From an uncultured Bacteroidales bacterium (GTDB lineage: Bacteria; Bacteroidota; Bacteroidia; Bacteroidales; UBA932), in NCBI GenBank assembly GCA_944326335.1, contig CALVDM010000017.1, forward strand, positions 1-55,872: a stretch of DNA of 55,872 bases, written 5' to 3'. The translations under genes were made by a program, and so were the position numbers. Shown here piece by piece: positions 1 to 9,400 of the stretch. Within the stretch, counting starts at the first letter, position 1. Every line of letters begins with the position of its first letter. A model generated the notes under the pieces. The model searched no databases. It was not told the origin of the DNA and was given only the letters and a program-made list of their open reading frames with translations.

Positions 1-72
1 GATCCGTTTGGGATTCGAACCCAAGACCCCAACATTAAAAGTGTTGTGCTCTACCAGCTGAGCTAACGAATC
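1..72 (-). tRNA. tRNA-Lys (UUU), 3' end cut by window edge
   Basis: Read on the minus strand this folds as a cloverleaf: a 7-bp acceptor stem (GATTCGT with ACGGATC, including one T-G pair), a D arm with AGCTGGTAGA, an anticodon loop CTTTTAA giving anticodon UUU, and a T loop GGTTCGAATCC. The window starts at the last acceptor base, so the discriminator base and any encoded CCA lie outside. A matching Bacteroidota promoter lies about 60 bp upstream. Confidence 0.96.
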
Positions 73-129
73 TTCCATTCAAACCCTTTTCGGTACCAAA
101 CTTGACCTGTCTTTTCCGATTTGGGATTG

Positions 130-161
130 CAAAGGTATGTGTTTATGCTTAAACTTCCAAA
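130..161 (-). promoter_or_regulatory. Promoter of tRNA-Lys
   Basis: On the minus strand a -7 box TACCTTTG (130-137) follows a -33 box TTTG (158-161) with a 20-bp spacer, the phylum consensus. It drives the tRNA and lies just downstream of the glycosyltransferase stop codon, so the tRNA does not depend on read-through from that operon. Confidence 0.8.
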
Positions 162-201
162 TAATTTTGAAAGAATTTTAGAGAAATTTTCAAACGGCTC
201 C

Positions 202-1284
202 TTAAAGTTCCACGAGCTCCCCGAGTATCATCCTCCTGGCGGACCTGGCCCAGTCAGGGAAGGATGCATCCGCCTTGAAATTTTCGGCGAATGAGAGCAG
301 GGCGGACAAGTCGAAGAAACCGGAAGATATGCCTGCCCCGTTCCTCACGGCATCAAAAGCATTGCACTTCTGCTCGATGTGGGACGGGACCATGAGTATA
401 GGCTTCCCGAGGTACATGGCCTCGCACACGGATTCGAAACCTGCAGTGCTTGCGTACGCCATGCAGCCTGACATCTGCTTCAGAAATTCCCTGTCGTCGA
501 GCAGATAGAAAGTCAGTGTGTCGTCCACCTTCTTCACGGCAGGTTCCGTCCACCTGTCCCAGAAGAAGCGCAGCTCCACCTCCGGATGCACGGAATGCCA
601 TTTCATTATGTCTTCCGAAAAGCCGGCATTCAGCATGTAGCCATGTATGTATTTCCCTCTGGTCGGGACAGTCCCGAGCACGGACTCCCTCAACACCGGT
701 GGCACCACCCTGATGCGCTTCTCCGCGTCATCTTCCATGGCCCTGAAAGACAATGCCAGTTTCTTGCGTGCCCCGATGCTCGTCATGCGGGTGAAGATAG
801 TCAAACCTTCCGTTCCCTGGATTCCCGAGTCACCGAGACGGAAGCCTGAGTGGTTGAACAGGTACTGATGGCCTATGCTGACATTCGGGATGTCAATCTT
901 GAAATTCAGATATGTTATGCCTGTCAGCAATTCATAGAAATTCACGACCACGTCGGCTCCAGATGCCCGGATGGCATCCTTCAGGAACATCACGCTCTTG
1001 AAATACTGCGGGAACTTCTCCACATTGTACACCACGCTTTTCAGCATGTTCACTGTCCTGTTCTCGGCGGAGGGCTGGAAATTCACACTGTCGAACTGCC
1101 TCACCGGAGCTGACACGCCCTTCACGAAAAATTCAGGCAGATGTCTGGCCTGGCTCTTCCCTACAAGCATCCCCACCACCTGATGGCCGTTTTCCTGGAG
1201 CAGTTTCTCCAGAGCCATCGCCTGAGTGAGATGTCCCCGGCCTTCGCCCTGGACAATGAACAGATATTTCAAACCATGACTCAT
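202..1284 (-). CDS. MurG-like GT-B fold glycosyltransferase
   Basis: A 360-residue protein of the UDP-glycosyltransferase/MurG superfamily. The N-terminus has the glycine-rich donor/acceptor loop (VQGEGRGHLTQAMAL, near residues 11-25). The C-terminal half has the nucleotide-sugar binding signature of Glyco_tran_28_C (GFESVCEAMYLGKPILMVP, near residues 280-300). No signal peptide or membrane segment is evident, so it should act on the cytoplasmic face of the membrane. It is the last gene of an operon after a mannose-1-phosphate guanylyltransferase and an LpxH-like phosphatase, 25 bp behind the latter. Such glycosyltransferase/phosphatase pairs recur in Bacteroidales. The context suggests glycolipid or surface-polysaccharide synthesis, but acceptor and sugar cannot be read from the sequence. 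Confidence 0.82.
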   Translation of the reverse strand: MSHGLKYLFIVQGEGRGHLTQAMALEKLLQENGHQVVGMLVGKSQARHLPEFFVKGVSAPVRQFDSVNFQPSAENRTVNMLKSVVYNVEKFPQYFKSVMFLKDAIRASGADVVVNFYELLTGITYLNFKIDIPNVSIGHQYLFNHSGFRLGDSGIQGTEGLTIFTRMTSIGARKKLALSFRAMEDDAEKRIRVVPPVLRESVLGTVPTRGKYIHGYMLNAGFSEDIMKWHSVHPEVELRFFWDRWTEPAVKKVDDTLTFYLLDDREFLKQMSGCMAYASTAGFESVCEAMYLGKPILMVPSHIEQKCNAFDAVRNGAGISSGFFDLSALLSFAENFKADASFPDWARSARRMILGELVEL

Positions 1285-1309
1285 ATCTCAGATTATTTTC
1301 ACCGGCAAA

Positions 1310-2068
1310 TCACAGAAACTCTTCCCTGTATCTCATAATCCTCCAGTTCCCTTCATCATCCTCGAGAAGTGCAGACATGGACTCCACCCAGTCTCCGGAA
1401 TTGAGATACCTTATATCGTCTATCACACGGTCTTCCGGATAATGTATGTGCCCGCAGATGACACCGTCGCACCGCTTGGACCTCGCGAGGTCCGTCAGCA
1501 TGCGCTCGAATCCGGAAATGAACGAGACCGCCTGCTTCACCTTGTGCTTTATGGCCTGTGACAGCGAGAAGTACGGTTTTCCCTGGCGGCTCCTTATCTT
1601 GTTGTATATGCTGTTGAACCTGAGCAGGACCGTGTAGCTGACGTCGCCGAGTTTCGCGAGCCACTCCATCTTCGTGGTCACGCTGTCGAAGACATCCCCA
1701 TGCGTCACAAAGAAGCGATGGCTTCCTGACTCGAGGATGTAGTCCTGCAACACCGATATGTTCCCCAGTTCGAGAGGGACGAGGTTCTCGAGGAAGTCGT
1801 CGTGGTTGCCCCTTAGGTATATCACTTCAGTGTCGTACTCCTCCATCATCTTCATTATGACATTCACGAACCTCGTATAGTCCGGTTTCCAACGTTTGTT
1901 GGAGGACTTCTTGCTGAGCTGCCACCCGTCCACTATGTCTCCGTTGAGAATCAGCCTGTCGCAATACACCTTGTCCAGAAAGTCCGCCGCCTCCTTCACC
2001 TTTGAATGCGCCGCACCGATATGGACATCGGAGATTATCACAGTCCTGTAGTGCTTCCGTTCCTGCAT
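1310..2068 (-). CDS. LpxH-like metallophosphatase (UDP-2,3-diacylglucosamine diphosphatase family)
   Basis: A 252-residue calcineurin-like phosphoesterase. The dimetal motifs are visible in order: SDVHIG near the N-terminus, NGDIVDGW, RGNHDDF, THGDVFD and CGHIHYPE. This pattern and length fit the COG2908 family annotated as UDP-2,3-diacylglucosamine diphosphatase (lipid A pathway). In Bacteroidota many such proteins are not proven LpxH. I start at MQERKH because AGAGG lies six bases upstream and the start falls 2 bp after the upstream stop; an upstream in-frame ATG would overlap that gene by about 50 bp. It is co-transcribed between the GDP-mannose enzyme and the glycosyltransferase, so a dedicated glycolipid phosphatase is also possible. 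Confidence 0.82.
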   Translation of the reverse strand: MQERKHYRTVIISDVHIGAAHSKVKEAADFLDKVYCDRLILNGDIVDGWQLSKKSSNKRWKPDYTRFVNVIMKMMEEYDTEVIYLRGNHDDFLENLVPLELGNISVLQDYILESGSHRFFVTHGDVFDSVTTKMEWLAKLGDVSYTVLLRFNSIYNKIRSRQGKPYFSLSQAIKHKVKQAVSFISGFERMLTDLARSKRCDGVICGHIHYPEDRVIDDIRYLNSGDWVESMSALLEDDEGNWRIMRYREEFL

Positions 2069-2070
2069 GG

Positions 2071-3123
2071 CTACCTCTTTGCGGAAAATTCCTTTATATG
2101 CTGTTCCTCGGACAGGCGGCACACTATCAGGGCCCCGTTCTTCTCGGCCACGATATATCCTTCAAGACCCTCGAGGACGGCGGTCTTGGTGTCCGGAAGA
2201 TGCACGACGCAGTTCCTGCAGTTGAACAGCCTGACATCCGTGCCTACCACTGCATTGGCATCCTTGTCAGTGCCGATATGGGTCTTGACCGAGCCCCAGC
2301 TGCCGAGGTCGCTCCAGCCGAGGTCCGCGGCTATGACATAGATGACGGAAGACTTTTCCATCACAGCATAGTCTATCGAGATTTTTTCGCACTGCGGGAA
2401 GAGCTCCTTCAACACACGCGGCTCGTCTTCAGTGTAGAATGACGGGGCAATCCTGTCCATGATTCCGGCTATTTGCGGCGAATACTGCCTGAACTGTGAG
2501 ATTATGGTCCCTGCCTTCCACACGAAGATGCCGGCATTCCAGTAATAATTCCCCTCACGCAGATATGCCCGGGCCGTGACAAGGTCAGGTTTTTCCTTGA
2601 AAGCCAGCACTTTTGTCACCTTGCCGTATTCAGGATGGGCGGCGCAGACATATCCGTACCCGGTCTCCGGACGGGACGGCACTATCCCGACTGTCACTAT
2701 GGCAGGATTCGCGGCCGAGAACCCGAGTGCCGAGGATATCACCTTGGCGAACTCCTCCGTCTTCAGGACAAGGGCATCCGCCGGTGTCACCACGATGTTG
2801 GCATCGGGATATCTGGAGACTATCTTCCAGCATGAGTATGCTATGCACGGAGCCGTGTTGCGGGGCTCCGGCTCGGCAAGTATGTTGTCTTCCGGCAACC
2901 CTGGCAGCTGCGATTTCACGATGTCCACATACCTGTCGGAGGTGACGACCCAGAAATGCTCCATGCTGCACACCGGAAGGAACCTGTCAACTGTCAGCTG
3001 CAGGAGGGATTTCCCGACACCGAGCACATCAATAAACTGCTTGGGAGTCTCCGGGGTGCTGGCAGGCCACAGGCGGCTGCCGATTCCTCCGGCCATAATA
3101 ACTACATGTGTGTCTTTGTCCAT
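2071..3123 (-). CDS. manC: Mannose-1-phosphate guanylyltransferase
   Basis: A 350-residue nucleotidyltransferase that makes GDP-mannose from mannose-1-phosphate and GTP. The N-terminal signature VVIMAGGIGSRLWPAS is followed by the substrate loop TPKQFIDVLG. Further family motifs are AEPEPRNTAPCIAYSC, VTPADALV, FKEKPD, YYWNAGIFVWK and DLGWSDLGSWGS. It has the single-domain length and lacks the C-terminal phosphomannose isomerase fusion of many proteobacterial homologues. I start at MDKDTHV (3123), since the longer frame adds about 27 residues that lie over the promoter. First gene of the operon leading to the LpxH-like phosphatase and glycosyltransferase; GDP-mannose would feed glycan or glycolipid synthesis. 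Confidence 0.92.
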   Translation of the reverse strand: MDKDTHVVIMAGGIGSRLWPASTPETPKQFIDVLGVGKSLLQLTVDRFLPVCSMEHFWVVTSDRYVDIVKSQLPGLPEDNILAEPEPRNTAPCIAYSCWKIVSRYPDANIVVTPADALVLKTEEFAKVISSALGFSAANPAIVTVGIVPSRPETGYGYVCAAHPEYGKVTKVLAFKEKPDLVTARAYLREGNYYWNAGIFVWKAGTIISQFRQYSPQIAGIMDRIAPSFYTEDEPRVLKELFPQCEKISIDYAVMEKSSVIYVIAADLGWSDLGSWGSVKTHIGTDKDANAVVGTDVRLFNCRNCVVHLPDTKTAVLEGLEGYIVAEKNGALIVCRLSEEQHIKEFSAKR

Positions 3124-3174
3124 AACGTCAAAAATCAGAGGCTGCGCCGGAGACAAGCTCCATGCACAACCTCT

Positions 3175-3204
3175 CAAATATAGGTATTTTTTCCGTTGCC
3201 GCAA
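3175..3204 (-). promoter_or_regulatory. Promoter of the guanylyltransferase operon
   Basis: The minus strand has -7 TATATTTG (3175-3182) and -33 TTG (3202-3204) with a 19-bp spacer. It predicts a leader of about 45 nt before the ATG at 3123 and supports the shorter start of the guanylyltransferase. Confidence 0.75.
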
Positions 3205-3237
3205 CCGGTAATCGGAATATCTGCATCCCTGAAGGAC

Positions 3238-3840
3238 TCAGAAGGAGATTCCGAGCTTGAACCCTGCGTTATTCAGACCGTTTATTCCGAAGGCCTGGCT
3301 GCGGTTGGTGGCATAGCTGTAATATGCCGCAATCTGAAGTCCGAGATTGCTCCTGTTGAACGGATGGAACGTCACACCTACCTCAGGTGAAGCATAGAAC
3401 CCCCACTGCGAGGTATAGAGCCCCGTGGTGGAATACAGCTCGTATTCCCTGGCGTACTGCGCCCCTATTTTGGCCTCCACATACGGCTGGACCTTCTTCC
3501 AGGCGAATCTGTAGCGCAATGTCGCCCCGAACGGCACCTGATATATGGAGTGGTACATGTCAGTGGTCACGGCCGAGCCGCCTCCGACATCGTATGTAGC
3601 CTTCGGGAAATATTCGTTGTTCGTGTTGTAGCTCACGAACAGTCCGGCTGCCACCCGTGGGAGGAAATAATATCCGCCTTCGAGATATGCTCCCCATCCG
3701 CTTGCATTCTTCGCGAAACCGTTTGAGAAAGTCCCGTTGAACTGCCAGCCTGCATCCACATAGAACCGCCTGCCCACCTGGGCGTCCGCCACCGATGCGG
3801 CAAGGACAATCGCCGCCAAAATCAAAAGTATCTTTTTCAT
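3238..3840 (-). CDS. Outer-membrane beta-barrel protein (porin family/PorT-like)
   Basis: A 200-residue exported protein. Residues 1-20 form a signal peptide (MKKILLILAAIVLAASVADA, cut before QVG). The mature part alternates aromatic and small residues as in 8-stranded barrels (YVDAGWQFNG, YLEGGYYFLPRVAAGLFVSY, LRYRFAWKKVQPYVEAKIGAQY) and ends in a hydrophobic strand, GFKLGISF. The terminal phenylalanine is typical of BAM substrates. It is third in an operon behind DUF4136 and DUF4251 proteins with 29- and 26-bp gaps. The exact role is unknown; these small barrels in Bacteroidota are generally annotated outer membrane beta-barrel domain proteins. Confidence 0.8.
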   Translation of the reverse strand: MKKILLILAAIVLAASVADAQVGRRFYVDAGWQFNGTFSNGFAKNASGWGAYLEGGYYFLPRVAAGLFVSYNTNNEYFPKATYDVGGGSAVTTDMYHSIYQVPFGATLRYRFAWKKVQPYVEAKIGAQYAREYELYSTTGLYTSQWGFYASPEVGVTFHPFNRSNLGLQIAAYYSYATNRSQAFGINGLNNAGFKLGISF

Positions 3841-3869
3841 CTTCCTTATCTCCTATTCCATGTAAAACA

Positions 3870-4517
3870 TTACTCGGATGTCCTGTCAAGGTATGAAGAC
3901 TGGGCAAAAGCCTGCCTGATGGCTGTCCTGAATCTTGCAAGGTCGGAACGCGTACTGCCGGTATTGCCGTCTATGACGCTGCTCCACACGACAGGCACCT
4001 TCTCGTCTTCCGTGCCGGGTCCCGTCAAATCCACCATCTCGGCCATGAGGGAGTGGGTCGTGACCTCGTACGTCACAGGATACGGATAATACCATGCGCC
4101 GCCGTAAATTCCCCAGTAGCCTGCCGACCAGTAGCCCGGATATCCGGTCCACCAGTACGGGTCCACATAGTCGACATAATAGTCAGTGTCGGAGAAATAT
4201 GTCAGCTGTATGCCGAGGTCGGCATCGGTATTGTCCCCGTCGTATGGCACATACGTGTAGCCGCAATCCTCCATCATCTGACGGTATTCCGCAATGAGAT
4301 TGTCGGAGAAAGCGTTGGTCAGGGTGTCGCAGTCGTACGAGCTTATCACAAGCAGTCCGTCGGCAATCGAGAAAGTGGTGAATCCGCTGAAATCGACACT
4401 CTCGTCGTGCGATGTATAGACAAGGAATTCCCCGTCCGCATCCACCGTTGAAGGCAGTTTCTGACATGACCATAATGCCGGAACCGCCATTATCGCAAGC
4501 AAAATAAACTTTTTCAT
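3870..4517 (-). CDS. DUF4136 domain lipoprotein
   Basis: A 215-residue lipoprotein. The signal peptide ends in a lipobox (PALWSC, Cys18) followed by Q. The mature protein fits DUF4136: a short strand with DFSGFTTFSI, a helix with LIAEYRQMMEDCGYTYV, then an aromatic-rich loop (YVDYVDPYWWTGYPGYW, continuing with Gly/Tyr/Trp) before a strand containing SLMAEMVDLTG. Family members are periplasmic or outer-membrane lipoproteins of unknown function. It sits mid-operon between a DUF4251 protein and a small barrel, so all three probably serve the same envelope process, though nothing here shows which. Confidence 0.82.
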   Translation of the reverse strand: MKKFILLAIMAVPALWSCQKLPSTVDADGEFLVYTSHDESVDFSGFTTFSIADGLLVISSYDCDTLTNAFSDNLIAEYRQMMEDCGYTYVPYDGDNTDADLGIQLTYFSDTDYYVDYVDPYWWTGYPGYWSAGYWGIYGGAWYYPYPVTYEVTTHSLMAEMVDLTGPGTEDEKVPVVWSSVIDGNTGSTRSDLARFRTAIRQAFAQSSYLDRTSE

Positions 4518-4543
4518 CGTCTTTTGTCTTTAATATCCATCAA

Positions 4544-5140
4544 TCAGAGGCTCGTACCCTCGAACACCCTCGAGAAACCGTACGGGACGAGGTAGCCGTC
4601 TATCCTTATGTCATTTGAATTGAATGTGGGCGAGACTGTCGCCGACACCCTGTTTGTCCCCGGCACAGCCATTATGGACACGTTGGCGTTCACTCCCCTG
4701 CCTGTCACGTTCATGGAGAAATGCATGCGTCCCTTCTTGTCGAAGGTCTTCTCCACGTTCGAGACGTAACCTTCCACGGTGATGCCGCCGACACCGTTGA
4801 ACCCGCTGTGGCTGTAGCTCGGCGAAATCTGTATCACCGCCCGGTTACCGTCCATCGATATGAAATTGGTGGTGGAATTTACCTGGATTCTTGTGCCGTA
4901 CTTGAAGGTGACAGCCTCCGCTTCCAGCACAAACGAGGAGTCATTCATGGCTTTCTGTGCCTGGAGCCATGACAAAGTGTCCAGCAGGGCGTCTTCCTGC
5001 GCATCCTTGCCGTTGAAAGCATTGAACTCCGCCATATCGTTCTTCCATCGCTCAATCCTTTCCTTCAGGGTCTCCTTGTCCTGGGAGAACCCTGTAATAC
5101 AGACTGATGTCATCATCAGCAATAATAAGATTCTCTTCAT
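4544..5140 (-). CDS. DUF4251 domain exported protein
   Basis: A 198-residue protein with a Sec signal peptide (MKRILLLLMMTSVCITGFSQ). A charged helix follows (ETLKERIERWKNDMAEF), then a lipocalin-like stretch of beta strands characteristic of DUF4251: YGTRIQVNSTTNFISMDG, AVIQISPSYSHSGFNGVGG, ITVEGYVSNVEKTFDKKG and a C-terminal IRIDGYLVPY. I use the start at 5140, since the upstream in-frame extension of 50 codons precedes the signal peptide and has no coding character. It heads the operon with DUF4136 and a barrel. I found no clean TAnnTTTG box in the roughly 170 bp upstream. Function unknown. Confidence 0.8.
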   Translation of the reverse strand: MKRILLLLMMTSVCITGFSQDKETLKERIERWKNDMAEFNAFNGKDAQEDALLDTLSWLQAQKAMNDSSFVLEAEAVTFKYGTRIQVNSTTNFISMDGNRAVIQISPSYSHSGFNGVGGITVEGYVSNVEKTFDKKGRMHFSMNVTGRGVNANVSIMAVPGTNRVSATVSPTFNSNDIRIDGYLVPYGFSRVFEGTSL

Positions 5141-5308
5141 GTCCTGTAATTTTATCCGTTTATCCGCCGACACCACGTAAGCGGACGTGTCAGCATTGTC
5201 AAAGTGTGTGCCACATGAGTATAAATCCATAAACACTTGAATCTTGCATGAATCCTGATGATTATGACATGCCGGCAGCGGAGTCCGCACGGAATCTGTC
5301 CCGAATTA

Positions 5309-5340
5309 TTGTGAAAATCCAAAACAGCTTTTTAACTTTG
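5309..5340 (+). promoter_or_regulatory. purC promoter
   Basis: -33 TTG at 5309-5311 and -7 TAACTTTG at 5333-5340, spacer 21 bp, giving a leader of roughly 40 nt to the purC ATG. The rest of the gap (5141-5308) shows no gene and no clear second promoter for the divergent DUF4251 operon. Confidence 0.75.
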
Positions 5341-5385
5341 CCGGCGGTATGTCAGCATACGGCAAACATAAAACCATATATTGAA

Positions 5386-6339
5386 ATGAAAGCAATAACC
5401 GGAACCGATTTCAACTTTCCCGGACAGGCAGGCAAATATGTCGGGAAAGTCCGCGATGTCTATGACATCGACAATGATTACCTCGTGATGATTGTCACCG
5501 ACAGGATATCCGCATTCGACGTGGTGCTGCCGGAAGGCATCCCGTACAAGGGACAGGTGCTCAACCAGATTGCAGCCAAGTTCCTCGACGCCACATCGGA
5601 CATCATACCGAACTGGAAGATAGCTGTCCCGGACCCGATGGTCACAATCGGACACAAATGCGAACCGTTCAAGGTGGAGATGGTCATCAGGGGATATCTT
5701 TCGGGCCACGCGTGGAGAGAGTACAAGGCCGGCAAGAGGACGCTCTGCGGAGTGCAGATGCCGGACGGCATGGTGGAGAACCAGAAGTTCCCGGAGCCGA
5801 TAATCACCCCTACCACCAAGGCTGCAGAAGGCCATGACGAAGACATCTCCAAAGAGGATATCATAGCTTCGGGACTCGTAAGCGGCGAAGATTACGCCCG
5901 ACTCGAGCAGTACACAAGGGCCATATTCCACAGGGGGACGGAGATTGCCGCAAAGATGGGGCTGATTCTCGTGGACACCAAATACGAGTTCGGGAAGAAG
6001 AACGGGAAGATATACCTCATGGACGAGATACACACTCCTGACTCATCGCGTTATTTCTACGCCGACGGATATGAGGAAAGGCTTGCCAGGGGAGAAAGCC
6101 AGAGGCAGCTGTCAAAGGAGTTCGTGCGTGAATGGCTCATGGCCAACGGTTTCCAGGGGAAGGAAGGACAGAAGGTTCCTGAGATGACACCGGAAATCGT
6201 AGGCAGCATCACAGACAGGTACATTGAACTTTACGAACACATCACAGGCGAAAAATTCGTGAAGGGAGATGACTCCCAGGACATCCTCGAGAGAATCCGC
6301 AAGAATGTGACCGACTGTCTTTCCACATTGCAGGACTGA
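5386..6339 (+). CDS. purC: Phosphoribosylaminoimidazole-succinocarboxamide synthase
   Basis: A 317-residue SAICAR synthase, which joins CAIR and aspartate with ATP in purine synthesis. Visible motifs are GKVRDVYD near residue 18, [35 protein letters not shown], the nucleotide-site region [11 protein letters not shown], and [20 protein letters not shown], which is typical of the longer bacteroidal/yeast-like subgroup. The start at MKAITG (5386) follows a clear promoter; the frame upstream spans that promoter and is not coding. It is a single-gene unit ended by a strong hairpin. No other purine gene lies beside it. Confidence 0.96.
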   Translation: MKAITGTDFNFPGQAGKYVGKVRDVYDIDNDYLVMIVTDRISAFDVVLPEGIPYKGQVLNQIAAKFLDATSDIIPNWKIAVPDPMVTIGHKCEPFKVEMVIRGYLSGHAWREYKAGKRTLCGVQMPDGMVENQKFPEPIITPTTKAAEGHDEDISKEDIIASGLVSGEDYARLEQYTRAIFHRGTEIAAKMGLILVDTKYEFGKKNGKIYLMDEIHTPDSSRYFYADGYEERLARGESQRQLSKEFVREWLMANGFQGKEGQKVPEMTPEIVGSITDRYIELYEHITGEKFVKGDDSQDILERIRKNVTDCLSTLQD

Positions 6340-6397
6340 ACGGAGGGCCGGAAAATTGACGGTCCTCGGACGGAGTTTTCCTCGTGATCATAATTAA

Positions 6398-6442
6398 TAA
6401 ACAGCACCCCAAAAGTTTTGTCAACTTTTGGGGTGCTGTTTA
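6398..6442. terminator. Bidirectional rho-independent terminator (purC / macroglobulin)
   Basis: A perfect 20-bp inverted repeat (6398-6417 with 6423-6442) and a 5-nt loop, with A/T-rich flanks on both sides that give U-tracts in either direction. It lies between the converging purC and macroglobulin genes and can end both transcripts. Confidence 0.9.
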
Positions 6443-6478
6443 ATTCCGGCCTGCCATCTTCTTTCCCGGAGCCGGGCG

Positions 6479-9400
6479 CTACCGCCCGGAAACGAGCTTC
6501 GGCAGGGCATCCCCGTTCGCACGGTAATGAGGTGCATACATGCACTCCAGGACTGCGGCAGGGCACGAAAACTCTCCGGACTGCGTCACTACAAGCGTCT
6601 CCATAACCCTGGTGTCTTCCTCGGCGAGGACATCCATGTACCAGATGCTCCTGTCGGACTTTACCTCCCTGTATGAATAAGGGGCGAAGAACCGGCCCGT
6701 ACGGAACGGGAATCCGTATATGCCGGAAATCTGGTTCTCCGGTCTCAATGACGGATATCTCGGGGCAGTTAGCCGCACGAAGCTCCTGTTTTCCGCACTC
6801 CACAGGTCGTAGACAGCAAGGACCTTGTCACCCGTCCGGAGTCTCTCCCCTTCTTTGAATTCCCTGTAACCGGCGATTTCAACATCTCCGCCGGCAGCAG
6901 ATGCATCCTCCACGAAATACCTGCACCTGACGGACACGTCATTTCCCGCGGCCTTGATTTCAGGGAACGGTTTCTCATATTTCCGGGTAAGGACAAGCAC
7001 CTTTGCCGAAAGGAGCCCCGCAGAGGCTTCCGAGACAGCGTCGAGTGCAAGCATGAAGGCTGGGTCTTCTCCCCAGTCCTGGGTTTCCTTCTGCACCATA
7101 ATCCACAGCCTTATACCGTCTGCAACAGCAGAAGCCTCCACATCTGAAGCGCAGGCGCCATAGTCGGCAAACAGCCTGCACAACAGTGAATGCGCATAGA
7201 GCTCGCTCTCGAGCAGGCCTCTGAAAGGCAGCACCGCATTAGGGTAGTATTTCCCGCCGGACCTGTGGTCCACTGCATATTCCTTCAGTGAAGTCATGGC
7301 CTTCCGGAGCGAGGTCCGGAGACGGGAGTTGCATTTCACTTTCACGGATGCCAGGTAGCCGGAGTCGCTGGAGCGGAGGAAATTCAGCAGCGTGGCGGCC
7401 CTTCTCGCCTTGTGGAGTATCTGTCCCGGAGCGGGCTCGTCCTTGCCGCGGAGGTAATCCCTGCACTCCTTCGAGAAAGCCTTGAGAGTCTTCCTGTCAG
7501 GCTTTGCCCCGAGAGGTTCCGTGGCATACAGAGACCTTATGTACAGATATTGAGGCATGGTTATGTCCCCGGCCCATACAGAGAGCCTGTCAGCCGAAAA
7601 GTAATATCTGTCAAGGTATGATACCGCCTCCGAAGCAGCCTTCTCGAGAGCCGGGCTATCTGCGACAAGGCCTTTCCGCCCGAGGGTGGAAATGTATTCG
7701 AGCACGACCGCAGTGACCACCGGTGAAGACTTTCCACCCTTGAGCCATGCGAATCCGCCGCCTGCATTCCTGTAGGAAAGCAGTTCTTTCTCAAGTCTGC
7801 CGCACTCCGGGCACAAATCCTCCTCTCCGTCCATAAGATGCGACAGTCGTGAAGCCACATAAGAGCCTGCGACAGAAATCACGTCCGCCGAATGCAACCT
7901 GATGTTTTCAGGGATGGCTTCTTCAAGCATATCCGCTATGGAAATTTCCCTGGATTCAGCACCGTATCCCGACACATTCACAAATTCGTCCCTCAACGCC
8001 CTGTACAGAGAGTCTTCAGACATCCCCGGCAGAAGCAGGGACGAATGTGATTCATACAGAGTCTGTACGGGAGCATGCACCGGGATTGTCACGAAGACTC
8101 CGTCGGATACACCGTCAGACGCGCTGTAAATTATCTTAAGGCCGAGCGTGTCGATTCCGGAAGGCACCTCGATGCTGAATGTCCCGGAAGATGCGGAACC
8201 GGCACCGACAGATGCCGGCCGGCTCATCACCATCGCAGGTGAGACTTCCTCATGGCGGGCACCTTCATAGACATAGACGGCAAGGGTCCCTTCGGAGTCC
8301 TTCTCCGAGACGTTCGACAAAGCCACACTGATGTCGTAGTCATCTCCGGAATACAGGAATGCAGGCTCCACAACGGACACTGACACAGGAAGATACACGA
8401 GCATGTCCTTGCGGAGCACATTGTTCTTCATCGACTTGTCATGTGCAAAAAGCGACACGACATAGGTCGAGAGCTTGTCCCCGGCCGTGAACTCGAAGGA
8501 AATCCGGCCATCTTCATCGGAGCGGAGGAACGGATAGAAAGCCAGGGTCCGGGAAAAGTCCTCCCTTACAGTCACATCACCCGTATCGAGCAAGGTCCCG
8601 GCTACCGCTCCCTTGAGCATCGGTTTGTCCCCGGCATACTCCTCCACTGCCACGGAATTGTCCGGAAGCGGGACCGCAGACGTGAGCCGGAACATACGAG
8701 AGCCGTCCTCTCCATATCCTGCATATATTTCCCTTGAGCTTCCACCACCGGAAATGTACCCGTCGGACGAGAAGCCTCTCACATAAGGAAGCGCGACGTA
8801 AGGAAGCACCCTGCTCCAGATTTCAGGGGCAATCGCCTCGGATGCCTTGTCGAATACAGACACGGCACATTCCACTCCCGGCATGGTCTGAATCCCGTAT
8901 ATGCAGCGGCCGCCCGGGAAAGAACGGTCCGTGAATCTCGTAAATGCCAGAGGAAGTCCATAATCGGAGAACTTTCTCTTGAAATCATGGTTGAATGTGT
9001 ATTCCTGCCCGTTCCTGAAATACGTCACAATCATCCTGACGACATCCGGGTAACTGTCTTCGAACCTGTACGAAAGGAGTTTCAAAGAACCTTCCCCGGA
9101 ACAGATGCCCGGCAGATGCACCATCTCTGAACGGAGGCATTCGCTTCCCGTCCCGAAAAGCTGCACAGAGGCCCATACCGGACCGTCGGATGCGCCGAAC
9201 TGCAGGGAAATGTCCCCGGACGGAATCACCTTGAACAGATTCTCGATGCGGAAATCGAGGAGACGGTCATCCTCCGATGTCTTTACAAGGTAATAGACGC
9301 ATGTCTTCTCATGGCCCTTTACCCTAGCTGCAGCTTCAAGCCTGAAAACACCGGACGGCCAGGATGAAAGGTCTATCCACACCTTGCTGTCAAGGGCTGC

